26,377 bases of DNA, taken from CALZJC01 sp041574955 (GTDB lineage: Bacteria; Acidobacteriota; Thermoanaerobaculia; Multivoradales; JAHEKO01). The position numbers and the translations under genes are program-made. The stretch covers positions 1-26,377 of the forward strand of contig JBFGNS010000048.1 in assembly GCA_041574955.1 (NCBI GenBank), given 5' to 3'. This document shows, in pieces, positions 6,727 through 15,447 of this stretch (position 1 is its first letter; every line of letters begins with the position of its first letter). Below the pieces are notes generated by a model that saw only the letters and a program-made list of their open reading frames with translations, had not been told where the DNA came from and made no database searches.

Positions 6727-7967
6727 TTCAGATAGCCGAGCATCTCGCGCGCCGCGGGTGCCTCCGGGTGGTCCGGCGCCAGCTCGATGAACCGCTCGAG
6801 CTGCTCCACGGCCTTTGCCTGCTCGTCCACGTTGAGGTAGCTCAGACCGAGGATGTAGTTGGCCCCGGGGTGATCGGGCTGAACCGAAAGCAGCTGGCTG
6901 AGCACGCGAATGGCTTCGGTCGGCTGGTTGTTGTCGAAGTACGACTTGCCTTCGCTGAACAGCGCTTCGGCCAGCTCCTCCGGCTGCGCCGACTGCAGCG
7001 CCTTGAGCGACGCCTGAGCGCCCTCCTGGTTGCCGAGGATCTGGTAGGCGGCGTAGAGAATGCTGTGCGCCTCGGCGCTCCCCGGCTCGAGCTCGAGCAG
7101 CTTCTGGCCGTAGACGACCGCCTGCTCGTGATCGCTCTGGCTGTTGTAAAGCTGGCCCAGCACACGGTAGGCCGGCGCCAAAGTGGGGTCGATCGAGATC
7201 GCCTGCTCGAACCGCTGGATCGCGGCCTCGGAGTCGCCTTGCTTGACCTTCTCGACGCCCTGGTTGAACACCCGCTTGGCGGTGCCCTCGGTCTTGTCCA
7301 CCGCCACCAGCCGGTCGAGCATCTGCTCGGCACGCGCGTCGCCGTGCTCGCGGTAGGCGTCGGCCAGGATGCGCAGACCGAGCACGTTCTCTGCGTCGAG
7401 CTCCACCAGCTTCTCGGCCGCCGCGATGCCCTCGGCGTCCTGCTCGCGCGACCAGTAGATCCGGGCCAGCCCGGACCAGATCTCCGGAATCGAGGCATCG
7501 AGCTGCGACGCCGCCTCGAACTTCTCGAGCGCGCCGTCGAAGTCGCCGGTGTTGTACAGCCGGGCGCCTTCGTTGTACAGCTTGCCCGCCGGGTCCTCGG
7601 CGGACTGCAGCATGTCGGCACCGGCCGCGCTCTCGCCGGGCACCAGCTGCCAGGTGCGGCGGATCATGCTGCCGATCGGCACCTCGATCGGCTCCTGGAC
7701 CGGCTGGTAGCCCTCCTTCTCGATGCGGATCAGGTACGCCTTGGTGGCGTCCGCGACGATCAGGTTGAACTTGCCCTTGCGGTTGGTCTCGGTGGTAACC
7801 GCCGACTGCACCTCCTGCGCCATCAGCGTCACCCGGGCGCCCTCGATCGGGTTGCCCTGCTGGTCCTCGACGACGCCGGACAGGCGGCCGCTGGTAGAGG
7901 CCACCAGCGCCGCCGGCAGCACGAGCAGCGACAGCAGCGACAGCACCCACACTCTGTTCTTCGTCAT
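6723..7967 (-). CDS. Exported protein: carboxypeptidase-regulatory-like domain plus TPR repeats
   Basis: A 414-residue protein. The signal peptide is MTKNRVWVLSLLSLLVLPAA. A carboxypeptidase-regulatory-like beta-sandwich follows (about 23-105: SGRLSGVVEDQQGNPIEGARVTL, GKFNLIV, YLIRIEKEGYQP). Residues about 120-414 are TPR helices with units such as ARLYNTGDFDGALEKFEAA and AEQMLDRLVAVD, ending near EMLGYLK. It probably sits in the periplasm or on the envelope as a scaffold; no enzymatic motif is visible. The start at 7967 has GAGGAG upstream and overlaps the preceding gene's stop (ATGA). Its own stop overlaps the Hpt start. The open frame extends further upstream, but that part is Arg/Gly-rich with no homology and was left out. 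Confidence 0.88.
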   Translation of the reverse strand: MTKNRVWVLSLLSLLVLPAALVASTSGRLSGVVEDQQGNPIEGARVTLMAQEVQSAVTTETNRKGKFNLIVADATKAYLIRIEKEGYQPVQEPIEVPIGSMIRRTWQLVPGESAAGADMLQSAEDPAGKLYNEGARLYNTGDFDGALEKFEAASQLDASIPEIWSGLARIYWSREQDAEGIAAAEKLVELDAENVLGLRILADAYREHGDARAEQMLDRLVAVDKTEGTAKRVFNQGVEKVKQGDSEAAIQRFEQAISIDPTLAPAYRVLGQLYNSQSDHEQAVVYGQKLLELEPGSAEAHSILYAAYQILGNQEGAQASLKALQSAQPEELAEALFSEGKSYFDNNQPTEAIRVLSQLLSVQPDHPGANYILGLSYLNVDEQAKAVEQLERFIELAPDHPEAPAAREMLGYLK

Positions 7968-9106
7968 GATCGGGCTTCTCCTCGGGGTCCCTCCCCGGCC
8001 GCGGCTCCCGCCGCGGCCTCGGCAGCGACCAGCTCGTTGATGCGCTCTTCGAGACGCCGCGTGCGGGCGTCCTCTTCGTCGATCTTGCGCGCCCGGCGCA
8101 GCCACCGCATGGCCGCGCTCAGATCTCCACGGCTCAGGGCCAGCTGACCCATCGCCGCCCGCGGCTCGGCCTGCCGGCCCGCCAGGCGCAGCGCCCGCCG
8201 GAAGAAGCGGCGGGCATCGTCGAGTCTACCCTCTTCCAGGCTGGTGTCGCCGAGCGCCAGGTAGGTGAACGGGTTGCGGTTGTCGCTCCGGTCCAGCAGC
8301 CGGAGGATCTCGACCGCCGCACGGTCCTCGCCCTGCAGCCGGCGCACCGTCACCAGGTTCATGTAGGCCGCCAGGTGATCGGCGTCGGCGCCGAGGGCGC
8401 GCCGGTAGGCCTGCTCGGCGCGCTCGAGCTGCCCCAGCCGTCGCCGCGCCACCCCCAGGTTGGTCCAGGCGGCCGCCGCTTCGGGATCCAGCCTCACCGC
8501 CACTTCCAGCCAGCGCTCGGCCTCGGCGGCGTCGCCGCCGCGCAGCGCCTCGGCCCCCCGGTTGGAGTAGAACAGGCCGAGAGCTGCCAGGTCCGACATC
8601 GGCCGCGCGTTGTTGTAGTCCACCGCCGGCCCGAGAGTGAACTCCACGAGGCGCGCTTCGCCGCCGCTCTCGTAGCCGGCGGTGACGTGCTCGGAGATCA
8701 GGATCAGGTCGCCCTCGCGGCTGAACCGCCGCACCTCGTCGATGCGCAGGAAGGTGGCGTCGACGCCCAGCTCGCGTGCCAGCCCGACGAACAGCAGGCT
8801 GAAGCCGAGGCAGTTGGCGCGCCCGCTGGCGAAGACCTCGGCGGCGGTGCCGGTGACCGTCGGGTCGTAGCGCAGGCCGCGCCCACTCTCCGACACCAGC
8901 TGGTGGAAGGCGACGCGCAGCCGCTCCTCGGGCCGTCGGCCCACCGCCTGCCGGTCGAGCCAGCTGCGCGCCTCCGGCGACAGCTGCCAGGCCCAGATCA
9001 GGCCGTCGGGGTCGAGGCCCCTCTCGACCGCCTGCCGCGCCAGCTCGGCGGGCGGCGTATCCGCCACCGCGATCGGGAGGGTCAAAGCCCACACGGCCGC
9101 CAGCAC
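7964..9106 (-). CDS. Transglutaminase-like and TPR protein, probably exported; start uncertain
   Basis: The N-terminal half contains a transglutaminase-like segment: RANCLGFSLLFVGLARELGVDATFLRI has the expected catalytic Cys and LISEHVTAGYESGGEARLVEFTLG has a plausible His and acidic residue. The second half is TPR repeats (LGLFYSNRGAEALRGGDAAEAERWLEVAVRLDPE and following units), with a charged Ala/Glu-rich end. A hydrophobic stretch (LAAVWALTLPIAVA) looks like a signal peptide, but no ATG precedes it. The nearest usual start is GTG 9106, inside the hydrophobic stretch. A better n-region (IDSPTKLRP) would need a non-standard ATC at 9142, and a GTG further back would overlap the M2 peptidase gene. 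The stop overlaps the next start (ATGA). Whether it cleaves, crosslinks or is inactive is unknown. It belongs to the same operon as the M2 lipoprotein upstream. Confidence 0.78.
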   Translation of the reverse strand: MLAAVWALTLPIAVADTPPAELARQAVERGLDPDGLIWAWQLSPEARSWLDRQAVGRRPEERLRVAFHQLVSESGRGLRYDPTVTGTAAEVFASGRANCLGFSLLFVGLARELGVDATFLRIDEVRRFSREGDLILISEHVTAGYESGGEARLVEFTLGPAVDYNNARPMSDLAALGLFYSNRGAEALRGGDAAEAERWLEVAVRLDPEAAAAWTNLGVARRRLGQLERAEQAYRRALGADADHLAAYMNLVTVRRLQGEDRAAVEILRLLDRSDNRNPFTYLALGDTSLEEGRLDDARRFFRRALRLAGRQAEPRAAMGQLALSRGDLSAAMRWLRRARKIDEEDARTRRLEERINELVAAEAAAGAAAGEGPRGEARS

Positions 9107-9168
9107 GGCGAGTGCCGGCCGGAGCTTCGTCGGTGAGTCGATGACCGCTACCCCAAGGCCGTCTCCAG

Positions 9169-10986
9169 CTACCAGCCGCAGCTCTGCCCGGCGTTCTGCC
9201 CCTCCAGCCACACGGCCAGCGGGGCAAAGTAGTCGAGGATCGCGGTGGCGTCCATATCTCGCTCGCCGGTCACCACCGCGAGCGCCTCGGGCCACGGGCG
9301 GCTGGATCCCATGGCCAGCATCTCGAGCAGCCGTTCCCCGGCCTGCCGGTTGCCGTAGATCGAGCATCGATGGAGCGGTCCCTGCTGTCCTGCCGCCGCG
9401 CACAGCGCGCGGTGGAACTGGTATTGCAGGATGTGGGCCAGAAAGTAGCGCGTGTAGGGCGTGTTGGCCGGCACGTGGTACTTGGCACCGGGATCGAACT
9501 GCTCCTCGCTGCGCGCTACCGGGGCCGCCACGCCCTGGTACTCACGGCGCAGCTCCCACCAGCCGGCGTTGTACCGCTCCGGCGGGATCTCGCCGGAGAA
9601 CACCTTCCAGCGCCACTGGTCGACCAGCAGCCCGAACGGCAGGAAGGCGACCTTGTCCAGCGCCTGCTGGAGCAGCAGGCCCAGGTCGTCCTCCGGCGGT
9701 GGCGCCTGGTCCAGCAGGCCGATCTCCACCAGGTACTCGGGGGTGACCGACAGAGCGACGGTGTCCCCGACCGCCTCGTGGAAGGCGTCGTTGGCGCCCT
9801 CGCGGAACAGCGGCGGCTGGGCGTTGTAGGCGCGCTGGTAGATGTTGTGACCCAGCTCGTGATGCACCGTGGCGAACTCCTCACCGGTGATCTCTATGCA
9901 CATCTTGATGCGGATGTCGTCCTGCTGGTCGATGTTCCAGGCGCTGGCATGGCAGACGACGTCGCGGTCCGCAGGCTGCTCGAACAGCGACCGCTGCCAG
10001 AAGGTGTCGGGCAGCGGCGCCGCTCCCAGCGAGGTGAAGAAGGCCTCGCCGTAGCGCACCATGCCGCGGGCGTCCACGTCGCGTTGCACGAGCTCGGCGG
10101 TGAGATCGACGCCGCCGCCGCCGCCCGGCGGCGCCACCAGGTCGTAGACGTTGCCCCACGACTGGGCCCACATGTTGCCCAGCAGATGGGCCGGGATCGG
10201 CCCCTCGTTGGGCACCACCTCGGCGCCGTAGAACTCGCTCAGGCGGCGGCGCACGTAGCAGTGCAGCTGCTCGTACAGCGGCCGCACCTGCTGCCACAGC
10301 CGGTCCAGCTCGGCGGTCAGCTCGTCGGGCTCCATGTCGTACTTGGAGCGCCACATCGCACCCAGATCGGCGAAGCCCAGCTCGCGGGCGCCGCGGTTGC
10401 CGAGCTCCGCGAACCGCTGGTAGTCGGCCCGCATCGGCGGCGACACGGTGCGCCAGCCGGTCCACGCCTCGAGCTGCTCGGCCGGGTCGCGGCTGGTGGC
10501 CAGCACCCGGCTGAGCTGGCCCAGGTCGCGGCAGCTGCCGTCCGGGCCGCAGTACTCGCCGCGACCGTAGCTGCTCTCCATGCGCGCCGCGATGCGGGTC
10601 AGCTCCGAGCGCTCCGCCGCGTCGTCCGGTGCCGGCAGGGTGAGCGCCAGCCGCAGCAGCGCCAGCTTGCGCGCCGCGTCGGGCGGCAGCTCGAGATCGG
10701 CGTAGCGGGTGGAGCGCTTGGCCAGGTCCACCGCGGCGGCGATGAACGCCTCGTTGGCCTCGGCGGCCAGGATCTCGGTGTCGTGGGTGATGTAGGTCGA
10801 CTGCACCCAGCCCGTGCGCTCGAGCTCGATCAGCCGTTCGAGCAGGGTCTCGTCGGCCTCTTCGAGAAACGCCAGCGCCTCCTCGACCGTCGGCGGCCCG
10901 GCGCCGGTATCGGGCGGCGGGCAGCCGGCGGCGACAAGCGCCGTCAGGCAGACAAGCAGGGCGGGCAACGGGCGTCGTGGGGTCAT
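9169..10986 (-). CDS. M2-family (ACE-like) zinc metallopeptidase, lipoprotein
   Basis: A 605-residue peptidyl-dipeptidase-type enzyme. The N-terminus MTPRRPLPALLVCLTALVAAGC is a lipoprotein signal ending in a lipobox with Cys22. The peptidase domain fills the rest of the chain. Its zinc site is HHELGH, with H376-E-x-x-H380, and the third ligand is E404 in FREGANDAFHEAVGD, 28 residues after H376 as in mammalian ACE. Other family marks are MWAQSWGNVYDL and the C-terminal YTRYFLAHILQYQFHRALC. It would remove C-terminal dipeptides from peptides at the membrane surface. AGGAGG lies 10 nt before the ATG. A TAAGAT -10 element (11040-11045) and a perfect hairpin (11003-11027) lie upstream. The transglutaminase/TPR gene follows on the same strand. 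Bacterial M2 enzymes are known, but their substrates are mostly undefined. Confidence 0.94.
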   Translation of the reverse strand: MTPRRPLPALLVCLTALVAAGCPPPDTGAGPPTVEEALAFLEEADETLLERLIELERTGWVQSTYITHDTEILAAEANEAFIAAAVDLAKRSTRYADLELPPDAARKLALLRLALTLPAPDDAAERSELTRIAARMESSYGRGEYCGPDGSCRDLGQLSRVLATSRDPAEQLEAWTGWRTVSPPMRADYQRFAELGNRGARELGFADLGAMWRSKYDMEPDELTAELDRLWQQVRPLYEQLHCYVRRRLSEFYGAEVVPNEGPIPAHLLGNMWAQSWGNVYDLVAPPGGGGGVDLTAELVQRDVDARGMVRYGEAFFTSLGAAPLPDTFWQRSLFEQPADRDVVCHASAWNIDQQDDIRIKMCIEITGEEFATVHHELGHNIYQRAYNAQPPLFREGANDAFHEAVGDTVALSVTPEYLVEIGLLDQAPPPEDDLGLLLQQALDKVAFLPFGLLVDQWRWKVFSGEIPPERYNAGWWELRREYQGVAAPVARSEEQFDPGAKYHVPANTPYTRYFLAHILQYQFHRALCAAAGQQGPLHRCSIYGNRQAGERLLEMLAMGSSRPWPEALAVVTGERDMDATAILDYFAPLAVWLEGQNAGQSCGW

Positions 10987-11002
10987 CTTCTGTCGGCCTC
11001 CT

Positions 11003-11027
11003 GCCGGTGCCGCTCGCCGGCACCGGC
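11003..11027 (-). promoter_or_regulatory. Perfect 10-bp hairpin touching the ribosome site of the M2 peptidase gene
   Basis: Arms GCCGGTGCCG and CGGCACCGGC enclose a 5-nt loop. On the minus-strand transcript the hairpin ends exactly where AGGAGG (10997-11002) begins. It could block ribosome access, stabilise the leader, or act as a terminator for the aminotransferase transcript ending at 11084. No U-tract follows. Confidence 0.55.
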
Positions 11028-11039
11028 TGCGATGGTTCG

Positions 11040-11045
11040 ATCTTA
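11040..11045 (-). promoter_or_regulatory. Candidate -10 box (TAAGAT) for the M2 peptidase operon
   Basis: On the minus strand TAAGAT occurs in the only AT-containing stretch between the aminotransferase stop and the M2 start. Transcription would start near 11033, putting the 11003-11027 hairpin inside the leader. The -35 element is not clear. Confidence 0.45.
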
Positions 11046-11083
11046 GCTCGATCGTCGGCGGCTCCCGGGCCGGGGGTGGCGGC

Positions 11084-12259
<1,176 letters not shown>

Positions 12260-12315
12260 GGCTGGCCGGGCGGCGGACCGCCGCAGCGGAGGATACCCCG
12301 AAGCCCGCCGGCAGC

Positions 12316-12499
12316 CTAGCCTGACCTTCTCACCGAGCCGCTCGGCGAGCGGCCGTAGGTGCCTGAAGATGCGGGGCTTTCCGCCGCAGGGCACCGCAAG
12401 CGGACTCGAAGTACGTCGAGGATGCCCGAACAAGGGAAGTCGTGCAGATTCAGATGCCTCCGGACGCGCAGCAACGGATGGGTGAGAAGGTCGGGCCAG
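12316..12499. repeat. Structured 184-bp inverted-repeat element (MITE-like or RNA-encoding)
   Basis: The ends form 19-bp inverted arms (12316-12334 and 12481-12499) that match at 17 of 19 positions, including an uninterrupted 12-bp core GACCTTCTCACC / GGTGAGAAGGTC. Inside are further hairpins. Arms GCCGCTC/GAGCGGC (12337-12343/12347-12353) form a perfect stem. GGTGCCTG pairs with CAGGGCACC (12358-12365/12387-12395, one bulge) around an inner GCGG/CCGC stem (12371-12374/12381-12384). CTCGA/TCGAG is at 12405-12409/12416-12420. The right third is less clearly paired. Base composition is less extreme than the flanks. The layout fits either a small non-autonomous mobile element or a folded RNA closed by a long stem. 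No transposase, no second copy in the window, and no target-site duplication was established. Confidence 0.6.
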
Positions 12500-12563
12500 C
12501 GGACCGACGACGACGCCGGCCGGGGCGGCCGCGCGGCGGCAGGCCGGCGGCCTGGCGCCGCCG

Positions 12564-12569
12564 TACAAT
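12564..12569 (+). promoter_or_regulatory. Candidate -10 box (TACAAT) of the DsbD gene
   Basis: TACAAT lies 9 nt before the ATG at 12579, so transcription would start about 3 nt before that codon, giving an almost leaderless message. No Shine-Dalgarno sequence is present. No clear -35 hexamer is visible in the GC-rich upstream DNA. Confidence 0.5.
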
Positions 12570-12578
12570 GGCTCGGGG

Positions 12579-14474
12579 ATGCTAGATTCTGCCTCGCTCG
12601 CCGCCGGTTCGGCGGCCCTTCCGATGTTCGTCCCGAGACCCAGCCCGATCCCGCCGCGATCCGCCCTGGTTCTGCTGGCGGTGGCTCTCGCCGGCGCCGC
12701 GGCGCTGCCCGCGGCGCTCCAGCCCGGGCCCAAAGCCGCCCTCGAGCTGCGCGCCGACCGCACCCGCTACGACCCCAGCGCCCTGGCGCGGGTGGCGGCG
12801 GTGGTGACCGTCGACGACGGCTGGCACGTCAACAGCCACCAGCCGACCTACGACTACCTGATCCCGACCAGCCTGGAGCTGGCGCTGCCCGCCGGCTGGA
12901 GCCTCGAGTCGCTGGACTACCCGCCCGGTGAGGAGCAGAAGTTCACCTTCGCCGAGCTGCCGCTGTCGGTCTACGACGGCGAGGTGGTGATCCTGGCCGG
13001 CGTGCGGCTGCCGGCCGACGCGGTGGAAGGCGAGTTCCCGGTCACCGGCCGGCTGACCTTCCAGGCCTGCGACGACCGCTCGTGCCTGCCGCCGCTGACC
13101 GTCGAGCAGAGTCTCACCGTGACGGTGGCCGGCGGCGGCGTGCCGGTGGACGACCCGGCGTTCGCCGCTGGCGCCCGGCCGGGCGGCCCGGCGGGCGCGG
13201 CAACGGCCGGTGGCGGCCTGCCGCTAGGGTGGATGCTGCTGCTGGCGCTGGCCGGCGGGCTGGTGCTCAACGCCATGCCGTGCGTGCTGCCGGTTCTGTC
13301 ACTCAAGCTGTTCGGCCTGGTCAAGAGCGCCGGCGAGGGCCGCAGCCAGGTGGTGTTCGGCTCACTGGCGACCGCCGGGGGGATCGTGCTGTCGTTCTGG
13401 CTGCTGGCGGCGGCGGCGGTGGCGGCGCGCTCGGCCGGCCGCGCGGTGGGCTGGGGCGTCCAGTTCCAGGAGCCGGTGTTCGTGGCGTTGCTGGCGCTGA
13501 TCGTGCTGCTGTTCTGCCTCAACCTCTGGGGCCTGTTCGAGGTCTCGCTGCCGGCTCCGCTGGCGCGCTGGGTGGACTCCGGGCCGAAACAGGGCCTCCC
13601 CGGCCACCTGGCCGCCGGCCTGTTCGCGACCCTGATGGCAACGCCCTGCTCGGCGCCGTTTCTCGGCACCGCGCTCGGCTTCGCCCTCGGCCAGCCGGCC
13701 GGCACCGTGTTCGCGGCGTTCACCGCCATCGCGCTGGGCATGGCGCTGCCCTACCTGGCGTTGGCGGTCTTCCCGCGCGCCGCCGCGCTACTGCCCCGCC
13801 CGGGGGCCTGGATGGAGACCGTGCGCGGCTTGATGGGCTTCCTGCTGGCAGCCGCCGCGGTGTGGCTGCTGTACGTGCTGGCCGCTCAGCTCAGCCGCGA
13901 GCGGCTGGCCTTCGTCCAGCTCGCGCTGCTGGCGCTGGCGCTGTTCGTCTGGCTCCGCCGCAGCGGCGCGACCGGCCGGCGACGGCTGGCGACCGCCGGC
14001 GCGCTGGCGGCCGCCGGCGCGACGCTGGTGCTGGCCGCGCGTGCGCCGCAGCCGGAGCCGGTGACCGGCGTCCAGACCGCCGCGGGGCGGATCGCCTGGG
14101 CAGCCTTCGACCGCGCCGAGGCCGAGAGCCTGGCGGCCGAGGGCCGCCTGGTCTTCGTGGACGTCACCGCCGACTGGTGCTTCACCTGCAAGGTCAACGA
14201 GCGTCTGGTGCTCGAGACGGCGGAGATCGCCGAAGCCTTCAGCCGCTACCAGGTTGTGCCGATGAAGGCCGACTGGACCAACCGCTCGGACGACATCACG
14301 GCCTTCCTCGCCGACCACGGACGGTACGGCATTCCGTTCTACCTGCTCTACCGGCCCGGCCGCGGCCCGCTGCTGCTACCGGAGCTGCTCACCCGCCAGA
14401 CGGTGCTCGAGGCGCTCGCGTCGTCGGCCGCGCAGACCGCCGAGCTCGGCGGCGCGAGGCCGCCGGCGCGCTAG
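12579..14474 (+). CDS. DsbD/ScsB-type thiol-disulfide transporter (cytochrome c biogenesis family)
   Basis: A 631-residue membrane protein of three modules. After a signal segment (about 17-45) comes a periplasmic sensor domain (about 50-185) with the redox pair C164/C169 in FQACDDRSCLPP. Then a membrane domain (about 205-475) has Cys235 in NAMPCVLPVLSLK and Cys357 in LMATPCSAPFLGTALGF, the pair that carries electrons through the bilayer. Last comes a thioredoxin-like domain (about 500-615) with ADWCFTC (C534, C537). It would move reducing power from cytoplasmic thioredoxin to envelope partners, for disulfide repair or cytochrome c maturation. All six key cysteines are present. Start choice: ATG 12579 is nearly leaderless behind TACAAT; ATG 12624 would give a cleaner signal peptide but also lacks a ribosome site. 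No ccm genes are nearby. The antiporter gene follows 43 bp later. Confidence 0.93.
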   Translation: MLDSASLAAGSAALPMFVPRPSPIPPRSALVLLAVALAGAAALPAALQPGPKAALELRADRTRYDPSALARVAAVVTVDDGWHVNSHQPTYDYLIPTSLELALPAGWSLESLDYPPGEEQKFTFAELPLSVYDGEVVILAGVRLPADAVEGEFPVTGRLTFQACDDRSCLPPLTVEQSLTVTVAGGGVPVDDPAFAAGARPGGPAGAATAGGGLPLGWMLLLALAGGLVLNAMPCVLPVLSLKLFGLVKSAGEGRSQVVFGSLATAGGIVLSFWLLAAAAVAARSAGRAVGWGVQFQEPVFVALLALIVLLFCLNLWGLFEVSLPAPLARWVDSGPKQGLPGHLAAGLFATLMATPCSAPFLGTALGFALGQPAGTVFAAFTAIALGMALPYLALAVFPRAAALLPRPGAWMETVRGLMGFLLAAAAVWLLYVLAAQLSRERLAFVQLALLALALFVWLRRSGATGRRRLATAGALAAAGATLVLAARAPQPEPVTGVQTAAGRIAWAAFDRAEAESLAAEGRLVFVDVTADWCFTCKVNERLVLETAEIAEAFSRYQVVPMKADWTNRSDDITAFLADHGRYGIPFYLLYRPGRGPLLLPELLTRQTVLEALASSAAQTAELGGARPPAR

Positions 14475-14505
14475 GCCGCAGCGGCGCTACCCCCGGCGCG
14501 CCGCT

Positions 14506-14511
14506 TAGAAT
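14506..14511 (+). promoter_or_regulatory. Candidate -10 box (TAGAAT) of the Ca2+/Na+ antiporter gene
   Basis: TAGAAT ends 6 nt before the GTG start at 14518, so the usual spacing puts transcription initiation at the start codon itself. No Shine-Dalgarno sequence lies in the 43 bp between the DsbD stop and this start, which supports a leaderless message over read-through translation. Confidence 0.5.
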
Positions 14512-14517
14512 CCGCCC

Positions 14518-15447
14518 GTGGACTACGTCCTGATCCTCGCCGGTATCGCGCTGCTGTCCGGCGGCGGCGAGGCGCTGGTGCGGGGAGCCGGCAGCCTCGG
14601 ACGCCGGCTGGGCCTCAGCCCGCTGGTGATCGGCCTGACGATCGTCTCGTGCGGCACCTCGAGCCCCGAGCTGGCGGCGTCGCTGGCCGCCGCGGTGATG
14701 GGCGCGCCGGCGATCGCCATCGGCAACGTCGTCGGCTCCAACATCGCCAACCTGGCTCTGGTGCTGGGCGCCACCGCGATCATCTGGCCGCTGAGCGGCT
14801 CGGCGCGCTCGCTCGGACGTGACGTGGCGGTGATGCTGGCCGCCAGCGTGCTGCTGCTGGTGCTGGCCGGCGATTCGCTGATCGCGCGCGGCGAGGGCGT
14901 GCTGCTGCTGATCCTGATGGCCGGCTACCTCGGCTACCTGCTGCGGCGGGGCGGCGGAGCTGCGGTCAGCGAGTACCAGCAGCAGGCGGACCATTTCCGG
15001 CTCGGCCCGGCCGCCAGCGTGGCGCTGGTGGTCGCCGGCATCGGCCTGCTGGTGCTGGGCGCGGACCTGCTGGTCGAGGGTGCGGTGGGCGTGGCGCTCA
15101 GCCTCGGCGTCAGCGAGCGGGTGATCGGCCTCACCCTGGTGGCGTTCGGCACCAGCCTGCCCGAGCTGGCGCTCAGCCTGGTGGCGGCGCTACGTCATCA
15201 GGCCGACATGGTGCTCGGCAACCTCATCGGCTCCAACATCTTCAACGTGCTGTTCATCCTCGGCGCGACGGCGACCGTCCATCCGGTGGCCTCGTCGTGG
15301 AGCGAGATGCGCGGCGACCTGCTGGTGATGCTCGGCATCAGCGTGCTCGCCCCGGTGCTGCTGGTCAGCGGCGCCAGGCTGAGTCGCTGGGAGGGAGCCC
15401 TGCTACTGGCGACCTACGGCTTCTACGTGGCGCTGTTGTTCCGCTGA
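14518..15447 (+). CDS. Ca2+/Na+ (K+-independent) antiporter, CaCA family, YrbG-like
   Basis: A 309-residue inner-membrane exchanger of about ten hydrophobic segments. It shows the internal duplication typical of the CaCA family. The first alpha repeat has SCGTSSPELAASL and IGNVVGSNIANLALVLG; the second, inverted in topology, has AFGTSLPELALSLVAAL and LGNLIGSNIFNVLFILG. The acidic residues in the two PEL motifs bind the ions. A hydrophilic loop (about 140-160, RRGGGAAVSEYQQQADHFR) joins the halves. It would export Ca2+ in exchange for Na+ or H+. Start is GTG at 14518, preceded by TAGAAT with no ribosome site. The 3' end overlaps the convergent rarA gene by 25 bp. Length is normal for the bacterial family. 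Confidence 0.95.
   Translation: MDYVLILAGIALLSGGGEALVRGAGSLGRRLGLSPLVIGLTIVSCGTSSPELAASLAAAVMGAPAIAIGNVVGSNIANLALVLGATAIIWPLSGSARSLGRDVAVMLAASVLLLVLAGDSLIARGEGVLLLILMAGYLGYLLRRGGGAAVSEYQQQADHFRLGPAASVALVVAGIGLLVLGADLLVEGAVGVALSLGVSERVIGLTLVAFGTSLPELALSLVAALRHQADMVLGNLIGSNIFNVLFILGATATVHPVASSWSEMRGDLLVMLGISVLAPVLLVSGARLSRWEGALLLATYGFYVALLFR

Larger units (their letters stand above)
12260..12578. other. 319-bp gene-free spacer between divergent aminotransferase and dsbD genes
   Basis: No coding sequence with recognisable protein features is seen, although both strands stay open through GC bias. The spacer holds a 184-bp inverted-repeat element (12316-12499), a candidate minus-strand -10 TATCCT (12290-12295) before the aminotransferase, and a TACAAT (12564-12569) before the DsbD gene. 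Confidence 0.7.

Noticed and set aside
12260..12763. N-terminal extension of the aminotransferase
   Set aside because: Family homology begins exactly at ATG 12259, and the extension is Arg/Ala/Pro-rich read-through of the spacer.
12359..12931. Plus-strand open frame crossing the inverted-repeat element into the DsbD gene
   Set aside because: The translation has no domain and overlaps a well-supported gene in another frame; it arises from the GC-rich repeat.
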